Made by a program: the position numbers and the translations under genes
Notes under the pieces: model-generated
Told to the model about the DNA's origin: nothing
The model's input: the letters and a program-made list of their open reading frames with translations, nothing else
The model's database searches: none
Part shown: positions 23,740-36,460 of the stretch, in pieces
Layout: each line of letters begins with the position of its first letter
Numbering within the stretch: the stretch's first letter is position 1
NCBI RefSeq assembly: GCF_026230105.1
Contig: NC_079476.1
Location: forward strand, 33,594,559 to 33,658,558
DNA: 64,000 bases
From: Diorhabda sublineata
Lineage: Eukaryota; Arthropoda; Insecta; Coleoptera; Chrysomelidae
Direction of reading: 5' to 3'

Positions 23740-25330
23740 TAAGAAACGACACCAATACGATACGTATTAAGGCAAAAAACAGTATGGGAAGCATTTTAAA
23801 AGAAAATTGAAAATGACTTTTATGGAGTCCAAAAACAGATATGGAGATTCATCAGAGCCCGGAGAAAAGAAGCAAATGAATATATTAGCTAAAACCACAT
23901 AACAAAGGAAACTTGGTCCAGTATCTAAAAGAATTGTATAAAAAAGAAGATCAAGAAAGCATACCGGACACTCCGGAAATTACAACTAACATAGTTGATG
24001 AAATATAAGATTGAGATATAGAAACCGCATTAATGAAACTTAAGAACAGAAAAAGTCCAAATTAACTTCTTAAATACGGCGGGAGACGCCTGAAATCCTA
24101 TTACATCTAAAAATTCCGGATGATTGGCTCCTAAGTACCACAATTTTACTGTTCAAAAAAGGAGACCAGATACCCGCAAACTACCGAGGCATAAACCTTA
24201 TAAATACAACCTTGAAGCTAGTAACAAAGATCATGACAAACAAAATAAATTAACTCACCACGTAGAGCGATGAATAGCAAGGATTCAGATCAGGAAGATC
24301 TTGTCCTGCGACAAATAACTGAATACAACTGGAGGACGTGATACCTTCTATACAAGAGGCAAATCCCATACAACATCCCATCGAAAACATTTACCAGAGA
24401 AACAAAATACAGGCCAAAATCAAAGGCATAACTACCGAAGAAATGTATTCAATAAGGAGATTCTCTTAGCCCCGTATTGTTCAACATCGTTATGGACGAA
24501 GTAATATAAAGCACTCGTAACCTGAAAAAGTATAAAATGGGGAACAAAGACTTAAAGATCCTATGCTATGCCGATGATGCTGTTCTGATTTCAGAAAACG
24601 AAAGATGATCTACAGAGATTACTATAAAAATTCAACACAACGGCAAAAAGTATAAAAATGAAGATATCTGCAGCAAACACGAAATGCATGATCACCTCAA
24701 AAACACCTATCAGATGCAAACTGGTTATAGATGATTGAATTATACAATAAGAGATGAAATTTGAATATCTAAGCATAGAAATATCAGGATACGGTGATAT
24801 CGAAGGTAAGAAACCAAGCGGCAAAAACAGTAAGAACCTCAGCTTAATTGAACTATAGAATCTTCCGAAACAAATATATCGGAATCGAGACCAAAACCCA
24901 AATCTACGAGGCTGTTTTCCGGCCTATATTAACATACACAACGGAAACCAGACCAGACACATCGAACACAAAGAGAATATTAGAAATACAGGATTGCTGG
25001 AAAAACACTTTTCGACAGAGAGAGAAGCGAGGACATTAGAAGAACATGATTAACAACCTAAACGAATGGATATTGGGAAGAAAGAGAGAGTGGAACGAAC
25101 ACATATATCGAATGAATGTCGACAGAATGGTCAAAATAGCTAGAGACAAGTCGCCCTTAGGGCGTCGAAGCGTTGGAAGACCCCGCAAGAGATGGAGCGA
25201 CAACCTCATTAATAATTAAACGGCAGAAGATACGAGGAAAAACAAGCATTTTGCTTACATTAAAGAAAGAAGAAGAAGGAACTTTAGGTCGACCTCAAAG
25301 CGAAATTTCAACCCTGCAGATGTCAATATT
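23740..25330 (+). mobile_element. Non-LTR retrotransposon (YADD lineage), copy 2
   Basis: The most informative LINE in the window. In order: YGVQKQIWRFIRARRKE (about 23820-23870), LFKKGDQIPANYRGINLINT (about 24150-24210), QGFRSGRSCTTDN (about 24279-24317), IENIYQRNKIQAKIKGITTE (about 24380-24440), LSPVLFNIVMDEV with a shifted frame (about 24460-24505), ILCYADDAVLISENE (about 24560-24602), MKFEYLSIEISGYGDIEGK (about 24751-24807), RPILTYTTETRPDTSNTKRI (about 24928-24988), ARDKSPLGRRSVGRPRKRWS (about 25142-25200). The catalytic YADD is intact, but the block A Asp region is deleted (the frame passes from LED directly to the IYQ block) and numerous stops and frameshifts inactivate it. The endonuclease part is absent. 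The 3' end is rich in GAA repeats. Confidence 0.88.
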
Positions 25331-26179
25331 CCAAGTCTCATTTCGTACGGTCGCCACGTCATTTGAATATATTGTTTTTGTGTTGAGAGCAATATAGATT
25401 TTTGTTTAGCCTAACAAAAATATTTAGTGTTTCAAAAATGTCTTGTGGATGTTGGAACAAGTTTACAGTACTATTAACTAACCATAATTGGCATACTTAT
25501 TCTGTTTCATCTGTTCCACTATTTGTTTCGAAGCTTTTCTTTTGTTATCAGTCGGTTCTCTTTTCTTTGTATTACAGAAGTGGATGCATTATTTTCTTGT
25601 AAAATTCTCTGTTCAACTACATTCCAATTCCAGAATATGAATTCTCTTTATTCGATAGTTTTGTAATAATTATTTTTGTATCTGGAAGTTTTGACTTATT
25701 TTTCAAAGCTATTTCGAGTTTCAATGACACACTGGAGATAGTACACTACCTATATGGAAATGCGTACAGTTGATGAATAAATTATGGATTGAAATTAATA
25801 TTTTGGAGAGGAAAAAATCTTAAAACGGAAAGATTTTGGGTGAAGCAATAATCAATGCTTCGAGTAAAAATTTAACATCTCATCTGAAAGGTACCTTTTC
25901 GAAATGACACCCTGAATATATTTATTCTTTATGATCATATCTCTGTAACTTTAATTCTGAAAGATTTATCCTGTCCAATCACTAGATCACTGTCCTAGAT
26001 CACTAATCTGTCACAAAGTACGGTAGTCAGAGAAAAGCAGATATTATTACGAACCAGCATCACACAAGACAATATTCGCCGCATAGAACAACTTATTTTA
26101 GAGGACCTTAAGATGACTTTTGGCTGAATTTGGCATTAGTTTTGGTGGTTTAGAGTCTATCATCCACAAACACCTTAAA
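25331..26179. other. AT-rich spacer
   Basis: No gene. A GACACCCTGAATATATTT motif near 25907-25924 resembles ends of some insect repeats, but no partner was located. Confidence 0.35.
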
Positions 26180-26580
26180 TATTGCACATTAAACACCAAA
26201 GTGTGCTAACTCTAATATATTTCCGTTATAAGCGCTTTCGTAGTGGGATTGTGGATAAATTAAACATCAAAGTGTACCAACTTTCATATATTTCCAGCTT
26301 TCAAGTAATTATGCATTCATAATCTGGGAATTAATTAGTTAACAACTGCGACGATTCAAATTTCATTTATTCAAGAGGCAATATTCAAACTGACGCTTGA
26401 TAGAAATATCAAGGTTATTGATTATATACGAAAAAGCTCATAACGAAAATATATTAGAGTTATTACCCTTTGGTGTTTAATTTTGCCACAATCCCACTAC
26501 GTAAACCCTCATAAGGGAAATATATACGAGTTAGTACACTTTGGTGTTTAATTTTGCCACAATACCACTACAAAAATGCT
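26180..26580. repeat. Tandem-inverted repeat element (foldback type)
   Basis: A unit of about 70-71 bp containing GTAGTGGGATTGTGG, AATTAAACACCAAAGTGT and CTAATATATTTCCGTTAT appears twice on the left (the TTAAACA(C/T)CAAAGTGT block at 26189 and 26260) and twice inverted on the right (the complementary TTTGGTGTTTAA block at 26470 and 26540). The middle, about 26300-26440, is single copy. Arms made of short tandem units are typical of Foldback-class elements. No coding sequence. Confidence 0.82.
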
Positions 26581-27791
26581 TATATATTATATTACATCAT
26601 ATTATATAATGCAATTATTGTGGTCAGCGTGGGAAATTAAATTAATATTATACGTTCACTGAATTTAGAAGCAGAATGTTTTACTACGAATTAAAGTTGT
26701 ATCATTATTCTGGATGTGCAACAAATAATGATGTTTGGAAATTTTGAATTCCAAAATAAAAAAAATTACTTCCGCCAAATTTTGAAGTAATTGAAGGAAT
26801 TGAAATGGTACTTTTTGGTTAAATAAAATGGAGTATCAATCACGCAAAATTAACATATCATATCTATGTTCACATTTTTCTTTGGTTCTCCTTTTGACTA
26901 TCACGTGTCGGATTTTGTTATTTATGAAGTTTCTCCAGTATACTCCACTATTATTTATAAATGCCAAACCGGTTCATTGAACGAAAAAAATAAACGATCG
27001 TTTCAAGCAAAGTTATCAATCACGTTCCAATACATTTCCCTATTTTTCTTTCGATTCAAATGAAATTAATGCCCGCAACCTTCTCCTTTTCACGTCAATG
27101 TCTCTGGCACTCCTTTTGTTGTTTTCTGATATGCACTGTCATTAACCCAGTACGATATAAATGTTGACAATAAAATTGCCAACGTCCTCAGATGAATATT
27201 GTCGTTAGGATGCAATCTATCTTATATTCTTAAAATTTGTAAAAGACGCAAAATATGATATGATCGGCACTTCACTGTATATTCTACTATATTTTAATAC
27301 CATTTTAGATACCATAAATTATTGGTTCGTATAATCAAAAGATCTTCAATGATATCAAATTATCACTCTATCAATTTATTTAAAGTTGTTTTTTCACATA
27401 TTTTGCAATGAACAAATAGACTAAACTCGAATATTGAATTAAAACCAATTCAATTGAGTTTTCGGTTATCAACAACATACCAAAATATAGAGCACAATTT
27501 AACCGGAACCAGTTTGGAAATTTTATGAGCTGGAGATAATGTGTAAACTAATCGTTGCAATCTCTATATTTCGAGGCCATTGATAATTAATGATATATTT
27601 GTTCAATGTTCCCTACAGTAAACACATTTTTATGCAAGAAATAACTTTCGAAACTTTGCAGCACTCATGAAAATTATGAATTAGGAGTTTTAGTAGTAGC
27701 TTTGTTCTCTTAAACCTCTAGATATTGATTTCAAGTGACATTGAGGAGAAAATCCAGAATTATTATTCGGAACCATAACCTTTTTGATTCT
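26581..27791. other. AT-rich spacer
   Basis: No feature supported. Confidence 0.4.
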
Positions 27792-28338
27792 TACCCATAT
27801 AGAAGCCCCCATACTTGAACGACGAGGCTTAGCTTGGGTCAACGTTGGGAAACTCAGCCTTGGCAAATCAATAATGGCCAAAGCCTGGTTGAAGTTTGGG
27901 TAACTTAGCCCCGTCCAATGTATAGTCAGCCAAGCCTGGCTAACCTCTGGTTAAACCAACCTCTGCCATCCTATAGTCACCCAAGCTGGGCTGAACTCTA
28001 AATAACTATATGAAGTTTTGTTCTAATATCTTATCCATAATAGATATCTAAACAATAAAAGTAATAATTAGTAAAGTGGATAAATAGAAATTTGTTATGA
28101 AACTAATTTTATTAACAATATATTGAAAACCTATTTTACAAGCAGTCAGCCTGGCCCTCGGTTGCATATCAGTCTTGGGTTTATCTAGGTAACCAAGCCT
28201 GATCCAAACCAAGCAAGGGACATCGTTATTATCGCGTAGTCCTACCAAGTCTGGGCCAATAATGGCTTCCAAACTAGGGCCAGAGTTGTATATACTTGGC
28301 CCAAGTCTGGGCCTATACTGTAAAATTCTATATGGGTA
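27792..28338. mobile_element. 547-bp non-autonomous element with perfect 13-bp inverted ends
   Basis: Bounded by TACCCATATAGAA (27792-27804) and its exact complement TTCTATATGGGTA (28326-28338). The interior is much less AT-rich than the flanks and carries repeated variants of (C)CCAAGCCTGG / CCAAGTCTGGGCC at about 27910, 27990, 28190, 28245 and 28300, some inverted. About 28010-28130 is AT-rich and may be a later insertion. It is MITE-like; no transposase. Family not known. Confidence 0.72.
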
Positions 28339-30009
28339 GTTTTATACGGTCTAAAACTTGGAATATAACCATCATATTTAAAATGCCTCGAATGCATATG
28401 TGCATTAATTGTGAGAAATCTCGATAAAGACAAATACTACCGAGGGCGGACTATTTGTCGCAGTTCCAGAAGAACTTCCCCAATGATGAAACTCACACAC
28501 TCACACACAAGAATGAACAAGTTAACCTTATCTTCTATTCATTACGGACCCTCCAATCACTAGAAAAGTGAAGAGTTTATATAAACAGACTTAAGAAGAT
28601 GAGACAGTTTTTTGGAAAATTAAGTTATGGACAATAGTATCAATACATCGATAAAATAACTTAATATAACTGTATGACGATAGTGATATTAATCATTCCC
28701 AACATTTGTCATTATATTGACATACTTTACTGTTGACTATAATGCCCTCCAGATCACTACTGCATCGCATTTAACTCATTTGTATTCATTTTCTAGTTAC
28801 TTTTCTAATATGCATTATTCATGTAAGGCATTTTGGGTCCGGAAATGTTAGTTAGTCTTTCGAAAAAAATGTTTCAAGGAAGAAACCCCTTTCTGGGATA
28901 CTGTCGAAAGAATTGTCACAATTCGATCAAAAAGCACCCAAAAAACAATGTTCAGGCCAAATTTTTGCCTGTAAACTTCAAAATCATGTAACATCTTATT
29001 TTATTTGTACAACAATTTTCCACTAACTTAAGTATATATTTGACTTTCAATAACAATTTTCAATATTTTCAAGAAGATGCGTGGAATTCATATTTTTCAA
29101 CAAGCCTTGTATACTGCTAAAAAATTTGATAATTGTTGGTAGTATTTCAAGTTTTAGATTAAACAGAACTTTTTATAAACGAGAGTTTATAATTGCATTA
29201 CTTTGATAACTGGAGTATCAGACATAATTCCATGTCCATTTCGTTGAATTCGCTTTTTTGATCATCATTCAAAACACGTCGACCTGTTCGTCCATGTTTC
29301 CATTACTTATCACTTGTTTTCGAGAATTAAAACAAGTCAAATCAGTAGAAAAGCCCCATGTCTAATTAAATTCCGTGCTAATAAGCGCAAAATGATTTAT
29401 AATATGACCATAAAGAATAAAACAGAAAAAAATTTCAAACTGTACGATTATTTAGCAGACTAGATAAATTAACTTCCACAATGTAGGAAATAATGATGAT
29501 CATTAGTCATAGGAGAATAGCCCAGTCAGTTTCAGACCTAACCCAGTTCAACTATCACAAATTATTATTTTCCACATATTCCTGTTACAACCAGGACATT
29601 ATTTTATGGACCGCTATCAGAATGTTTTTTTATTATAAGCCTGACATGAGTATGTATGATTTGAATTTGAACAAATAAGATTATTTTTTGGCTTTTAAAC
29701 TGATGTTCCACTATATTTATATTAAAGGAAAAAATTAAGCGCGTTTCGATATCCAAATTATAGTCTTAGGAGACTGAAGATAGATTGTAGAATTTGGATT
29801 TTTTGGAAAGTCGTTTTGGTGTTACATCCACTGTGCATCTATACCTAGAAGATATTTCGCACAAGTCTCTGCATCTCATTATTCTGTATCAAAGGAGGCT
29901 ATTCTATTGGGTCTTTTGTTTGGCGAAACAGTGATCACCAGATTGATATTGTTCCTGGTCATCACGAGAAATTTTTCCTACTTCTTAGCTGATATTGTTA
30001 TTAATAGAA
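28339..30009. other. AT-rich spacer
   Basis: A short (CA)n-like run (CTCACACACTCACACACAAG) lies at 28491-28510. No gene supported. Confidence 0.4.
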
Positions 30010-30014
30010 AAAAC

Positions 30015-30150
30015 TGAAGGTGAACTGTTTACTTCCAATCTCTGAAGATGGTAACTTGATTATCGAAACGTGAATTAGACAGAGCAATTGAGAGATTGTT
30101 TATGTAGTGGCAATGTAAACAGTATGAATGTCACCAACAAATTTCAACTT
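30015..30150 (+). mobile_element. Penelope-like element 3' end, with hammerhead-like motif
   Basis: CTGAAGATGGTAACTTGATT then ATCGAAACG (30042-30070), followed by TTAGACAGAGCAATTG, TAGTGGCAATGTAAACAGTA and TGAATGTCACCAACAA. The blocks are collinear with the Penelope 3' end at 55.3 kb. 5'-truncated, non-coding. Confidence 0.72.
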
Positions 30151-30340
30151 AGACATTCTGCTACTGTAGAATTTGCTTGAGTCTGTAACATGCCAATCGG
30201 TTTTCATTGAACATTTTTAAAAACTGAAGAAATAAATTAGTTAATTTCTCACTTCACTACGTTACACGAGAACATTTTTTTCAAAAATTGTGACAGCATA
30301 GAGATTTTACTGATAAGTACTCCTCATCGTATTTCCCTTT

Positions 30341-30870
30341 GTACAAGTATTACTAATTAAGCTTTGAGATATTGTAGCACTAATTGCCATCATGAACGTG
30401 TTGTCATACGAGTGCAATTTGAGTTGTTTAGAGATACTTGAAACATACACCAGAAAATGGAATCACATCTGGAAAATTATTGTGCGATGATTATCTATGA
30501 CTCTCCTCGTGAATTAAACCAACAGCAGTGTGCCGATCAACTATCTTCGACTTCGTCGACAACGTAGAACGGTCAATTCTGAAACCATCATTTGTTTGAT
30601 AGAAGTGTTCGAAAAAATCATAAAAATCAATCGTAGAAGACGAATCATTTTCCACCATGACAATCATACACATCAGTTCAAACAAAAAATTTTTTGAACA
30701 GTCAAAACATCGAATTGATGGGTCATCTGCTGTATAGCCATTGTTTGGCTTCTAAAGATTTCTTCCTATTCTCGCAGATCGAAGATAAATTCCGAGATCA
30801 ATGTTTTTCTATACCCGAAGAAGCGGTTGATGCATTTTGAAGGAATCTCAATCAGAAAAAATAGAATCCA
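30341..30870 (+). mobile_element. mariner family A, copy 4
   Basis: The degenerate left end 30341-30372 (ACTAATTAAGCTTTGAGATA) is followed by QQCADQLSST-like residues (about 30520-30555). A deletion then leads directly to the last third: SVQTKNFLNSQNIELMGHLL (about 30675-30735), YSHCLASKDFFLFSQIEDKF (about 30735-30795; third catalytic Asp kept within SKD, family form PND), and IPEEAVDAF (about 30810-30840). The first catalytic Asp is missing and HHDN is degraded. The right terminal repeat was not found. Confidence 0.82.
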
Positions 30871-33064
30871 ATTCCCCATAACCACTTCACAGTGAATATA
30901 AAGTGAAGCTCATCAGAATCAGTGTTCGCTGAAGTTACTTTTAGGCAATGACTTGAAAATGCATAAATTTTGGGGTAACTAGGAACAAAATAAGTTAAAA
31001 ATTGAGATGAGGCAATTTTGTAGTTTCGGAAAACAACTATTTCAATATCAAAGATATTCGGTCATTACGAGTATATTCTTAAAGTTTGTTTTAGTCTCTA
31101 TTTTTCCACTTTACCGAGATTGAGTTCATTTGAGGTATTGGAAGTTATATATAAGGATTGTCCCAATTTGCTACTCTGGACCGTTCTTGGAACGGTTTTT
31201 GGAAGCGTTTATAGATATTTTCTGCGCACTTTCCGGCTATGCACAGTTCTGGAAATAGTACTTGCTATCAACCAAGTATTGAAAAGACCGTTCCCGACAC
31301 GGTTCACAAACGATACGTAATTCGGTTGGAACACAAAACAGATTCCTTCGCATAAAGGTAACTGCCCGGTTGGTACACGTTATCTATATTGCGCAGAATC
31401 GACACCGTACCAAGGACGTTGTTCATGGGTTGTAACGAACTTATAACTTTATATAATGTTCGTATCGGGCCAAATTTAAAAATTTATCAATAAAAATATA
31501 TTTAATGTAAATCAATGTCAGCTATTTGTATCTTGATATTTTTAAATAGATTCAAAACGATATTTTCCATAAAATAACTATTTGTAAACATTAAAACCGC
31601 AAATTCGAATAAATATTCAATACGAGTAATATTTCAGAGCTGAGCGGGACTATCCGACAACCGATAATGTACACCAACCGATTCGCTCGGTATATAAAAG
31701 CCATTTTGCACAAGCACGACTGTAAATTTGTCCAAAAACTTTGTGTTAGCTAAGAGCAACCGAACCTAAATCAGGATAATACTTAATGTCGAGGATAATA
31801 CGGGGCCGTAGGACCTCTAGATATGCGCCTGCTTTCTATAAATTCCGTTATTTAAAAGGAATATCCTCGTTTGAATTTATATTTTTCGGTAGATAGACGA
31901 GAGGGATTGTGAAACATCACGAATTTATGCATGAAATGGGTTACATTCATAGACGTAGTGCGAATCAAGTGTGGGAAAAGTTTTGTTTCCAGATATTTCT
32001 ATTTTTGATCTAAATGTAGTTTGTTCTTATCCGGGTTATAAAATTTTTGTGATAAAGAATATTTTTTTGCTTATAACAAGAACATTAACAATGTTTTCTA
32101 AGCTGGGTCTTCACTAAGAAAGTTCGCAATTTTTTTGTTTGTAATATCTCCGGAAATAGTTTTTGTTTTCATGTTATTCACTCCCAGATAAGTTAGAGCC
32201 ATCAACTATTTGATGAAACCTTGTTGACAAGCAGTTACACCAAGACTATTCTGTTGTCAAAAAGGTCATCGATTGAGGACGAATAATGCTAGAAGTCGTA
32301 GCATTAGTTTGGGTGAAAATAAACGGGACCATAACTATTAGAAACGTCCAAGACTCGAAGAAATAATGGATACTTACTTCGATATTGCCTGTGCTAATTT
32401 GAATTTGGGGAATGAAATGAAAGGAGTACATGATACTCACTCAAAAGCTTCTCCCAGAATTCCAATTTTGCAATACTTGTAAGAGATAGTTTCTAGTGAC
32501 AAAGAATTAATACTGACGCGATTTGTGTGCCAGGGCTTTTCAATAAAATACTGTGCTGTATCCTATTGACTGCGCCAGTTAATGATCTTACTTGCGAATA
32601 TTCTTAAAAACTCTTATTTCTTAACAATTACAGAATTATTTTTACTGTGATATTCACAGAATTTAAATGAAAACTTGACCAATTGATCCGATTACTGACA
32701 ACAGTAATATTTATATGTTTGAATAGGATGATTTCGTAGTACTCACGTTGCGATAAAATGTAAGTTTTGTTACTATTTCTATCAGCGGCAGCGCTGCCAT
32801 CGCAGTTAGGAGCCTGCGCAGCAGTTACTCTGACTCAAACAGAAGAAATATAAGCCATTTTTAGACCACTGCTGCCGACGTGTTCTTTGTAGTGCTCCTT
32901 AATTAAAAATTCCACCGCTTATGAGATCCGATCTTTTCGTTTTCTAAATGCACATAAAGTTTAACTAAATAAAATTCATTTGTAAATCTGCGAGATTCAG
33001 TGACAAAATACTTTGAGAGATTCCATGATTGGTCTATGGTTACTGATGAATTTCCACAAATCGT
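30871..33064. other. Unassigned AT-rich DNA with one promoter-like site
   Basis: No coding family recognised. TATATAAAAG at 31691-31700 sits in a less AT-rich stretch (31635-31830) and could be a TATA box of a retroelement LTR or a host transcript, but no partner LTR or downstream ORF was found. Confidence 0.3.
31691..31700 (+). promoter_or_regulatory. TATA-box-like site (weak)
   Basis: TATATAAAAG preceded by TTCGCTCGG. About 25-35 bases downstream the sequence has no clear initiator. In a genome this AT-rich the match is weak evidence. Confidence 0.2.
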
Positions 33065-33920
33065 CACGATCACTAATTCATGAAAACGTTACTGAAAAAC
33101 TGAAATTTCGCAAATTTTGCTAACGTTTGGTTCCCAAAATTCTAGAATAGTTACTATGGATGAAACTAGGCATTTCACAATACTCCAGTAACTGAATGGC
33201 AATTTATGCCAAAGCAAATATTGACAACTTTTTTGGGACATAATATTTTTTTGTGTACTAAGGTACTGAAGTCAAACTTTTTGTCACGAGACTGGAGATT
33301 AGTTGCCAATGCGTTTAGCTAAGGCAACTAACCGTACGAGGACTAGATTCAAAAATACTTGCGAAAATATTTGGAATTGAGGCGAACAGAATAGATTAAG
33401 AGTGCTGTCGAACATGACGCAGATGATGGATCAGTTACTTCAGTCCCTAGGCTCTAAAAGGTTAAAAGGTGATATCACTACCAATTTCTATCGACTAATT
33501 TATTACCACGACACCAAACAATCAATGCACATGTTTACAGCAAGACTATTAAGTGATTGCACCGCACTATAAAGATTAAGATTCGAGGATTTCTGTCAAA
33601 AGTTTTGGTCTTTTTCCAAGATAATGCCTGATATTACATTGCGAACAAAAAAACTTCTAACGGAATTTCGCTTGGACGTTTTTAATCATCCACCTTACCA
33701 TCCACCTGCATATCTTCATATATCCAAAATCTTTCCTTGATTGTCTACAACGATGAGGACGAGCTGAAAAAACATAATATGGTTGAAAATAGAGGCGACA
33801 ACTGTCTATGAAGGAGGCATACAATAATTCTGTCTAGCTTTGACAAGTGCCTACAAAGTTTCAGGAGCTATGCATAAAATTATTCAACAGTTGTGGATTT
33901 TTGTACAATAAATATTATTT
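33065..33920 (+). mobile_element. mariner remnant (catalytic part)
   Basis: The translation gives LIHENVTEKLKFRKFC then RLVPK (about 33080-33140; family L-H-E-x-L-x-x-R-K-V-C-A-R-W-V-P), VTMDETRHF (about 33150-33180; family V-T-G-D-E-T-W, first Asp), FLSKVLVFFQDNA (about 33590-33630; family G-V-V-x-L-Q-D-N-A, second Asp), FRLDVFNHPPYHPPAYL (about 33668-33718; family H-P-P-Y-S-P-D-L-A-P-S-D, third Asp lost) and VYEGGIQ (about 33805-33825; family F-Y-E-E-G-I-x-K-L). Many frameshifts. QDNA instead of HDNA separates it from families A and B. Confidence 0.7.
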
Positions 33921-34019
33921 TTCTACGTTTGTTATAATATTTACCTTTTTTTTTCATTAATTTGCATTCATAGGAACTGTAGTGTTATTATTAGTGAGGA
34001 AGTTTAAGCTGCACACCAG

Positions 34020-34975
34020 TTGTTGAATCGGCAACTGCAGCAACTACGAATCTTCTCCCTGGGAAATCTAGGAAACAGTATTTAAATGAATATAATTATT
34101 TTATTGAGTTGCGTACTCTAAAAGGCATAAGAAGCTTCACAGAAAGAGAGTTACTATCTTACTTTAAAATCCAAAATGTGGAAGTCTTTGGTCGACTTAT
34201 TCAAAACTGAAAGGCACCCTAATGGTAAATAACGACGTAGACATCAGTAAATACTCGAAACTCATTGCATATTTGAAAAATAAGTCAGTTGGCTATAGAC
34301 TCAAAAAAATCTACAGCATTTGCCCCTGAAGAAATTAATAAGTTTCTTTTGCAAGCTCCTGACGATCATTATCTCGTGCATAAGGTATGACAGCAGAAAA
34401 TTTCAGGTCGCTTTAATATTCGGAATCGCAGAAGCTCTGCAGAGGAAGGAATTATACAAAATGAACTGTAACGATATTAATAATACCGGAAATTTTTTAA
34501 TTATCACAGTACCTGATATAAAAACTCACGTTCAACGTCGATTTATTGTTATTGGTGAAATATCTTACAATAGATTAAACTTGTTAAACGTTTATAAGAA
34601 ATATAACAACCAACGACCCACAAATTTCAAAACAAATCATTTCTTTTTACAGTATAGAAATGGAAAATTCAAAACCCAAGTTGTAGGTATCAATACCTTT
34701 TAAAAAATTCTCTCGCTTATCGCAATATATTTGAATTTACCTAATCCAAAAAACTACACAGGGCAGCATTTCGAAGCTCTTCGGCGTCTCTATTAGTAGA
34801 TTCCGGTGGTGATATAATTCAACTAAAGAAGCACGGTGGGTGGAAATCCAACACAGTTGTGGAGGATTACGTAGACGACTCAATAAAAAACAAAATGGAT
34901 TCCGCAGTGAAAATTTCAACGGAAACAACTAGTTCGACTATCAACTATCATCTATCAACAATGCAATAAGTACTA
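34020..34975 (+). pseudogene. Crypton-like tyrosine recombinase, inactivated
   Basis: About 310 codons with two or three frameshifts. N-terminal core-binding part: LLPGKSRKQYLNEYNYFIEL (about 34050-34110), WSTYSKLKGTLMVNNDVDIS (about 34190-34250), KYSKLIAYLKNKSVGYR. Catalytic part: FAPEEINKFLLQAPDDHYLV (about 34319-34380), VALIFGIAEALQRKELYKMN (34409-34468), YRNGKFKTQVVGINTF (34655-34702), SASLLVDSGGDIIQLKKHGG (about 34784-34843), WKSNTVVEDYVDDSIKNKMD (about 34844-34902). The likely nucleophile Tyr (EDY) and KKHGGW are kept. The first catalytic Arg appears to be Gln (EALQRKE, family form GALRREE), and the HCFRR box is damaged (AAFRSS). This matches insect Crypton DNA-transposon recombinases in my recollection; a related domesticated or DIRS-type recombinase is the alternative. 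Confidence 0.72.
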
Positions 34976-36460
34976 CAACATACAACTATAGACGATGTTA
35001 TTTCTTTGAACTCGTTAAATGTTGCCAATTCAATAGTAATGTAACTTCTTCTTTACTTCAAATTAATAATGATCACATAATTCGTGAGTAAAATAACTTT
35101 TGTCCACTCGTAGGAATTGCTCGTGCGGTCAAACCGTCCTACTCGTGAAAAAAAGTATTTACTCACTTGTTGCATAAATAACTATTTTAACACGCTTATA
35201 TTAGCTTCACCTGTATGTGGGATGGTTCATTCGTAATTCTTCTTTAGACTAAGAGCTAGTGGCTTATTAAAAATTTGTTCGACATAGAATTCAATAGGAA
35301 TCAAGCACTTCGACAACCTTACCAACTATACTGTTATGGCTCAATAGAAATTTTGACGAAATGTATATAACTAGCGAAGCCATTAAACTAGGGCGGCATC
35401 AACTCAATAAATGTTTAAAAAACCAAAACACACGATTTAATAGCACATGAGACTGAAAAGTGAAGAATAAATATAGTTAGAAAAGCACGCTTTTAAAGCA
35501 CATCAAATTAAAAAGTTGGAAATAATTTGTAAAATTAGCTTAAAACAATAATGAATGAAAAATACTAGTATTAATATCATAAAATCGTCGGGCGCTCGAT
35601 GTACGAGAAAGAAACACTTCTAAACTAAAAAGACATTAAAAAAAACTACGTATATTATTTATAGTTAAATCATAGATTAAAACGTTTTTTTTTTTGAATA
35701 GAAGAAGTATTCTGTTAAAAACGTACATCTCCGTCAGTGGTAACAGTGCTTCATGGTATAGGCGGTAACCAGTATTCTTTAGTAAAATAATGGCCAAAAG
35801 CTAGATTGGTGTGTACACGGCGAAATGAATGTTTTTATGGTAAACGAAACACTTTTGCATGCTATGTGTGTGGGAAGTGTTCAACATTTCGCAAGGATTT
35901 ATTTTATGATACGAAATTTACGATGATAATAACTATCTAGCAGACAACTGAAAAAAATAAGACTAACACGAAACAGAAGTACAATAAATAAGTGTTTATC
36001 GCATTATTTCTCTAACTGAGAAACGAAATTCCGCAGTCGTTATTGATTTGGTAATAATCAAAAGGTAGTATTATGTAGTATTGAAAAAATTTTTGAATAA
36101 TGTACATAATCTTGAAATAATATTTTCCAACTAAAAAGCATCAATACCAACAATTGGAGCCAGTGAATCAAAATTAAACAATCTAGGATTATCTTCGTAC
36201 ATATGAAAATTCTGCGTGATCATTAATTTAAAATTAAGCACAGAATGGAATTAAGTCGTAACACTGTATGCCTTTAAGTGGATTAGGAATGAGCACGAGC
36301 TCATGTTATAGAGAGCAGCTAATTATTGAGAGAAAGAGAAAATAAGAAATCAGATAAAGCTGGTATCCAATCAGTTGGGTCGTAATAAAACCATATCGTC
36401 AAAATAAAGGATAAATTTTTAACACATTTAATAATAACTATTTAATACCTTTAATAGTAT
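34976..36460. other. AT-rich spacer
   Basis: The region just after the recombinase (to about 35190) includes TCCACTCGTAGGAATTGCTC and a related inverted stretch and may be the 3' flank of the Crypton-like element. The rest is featureless. Confidence 0.35.
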
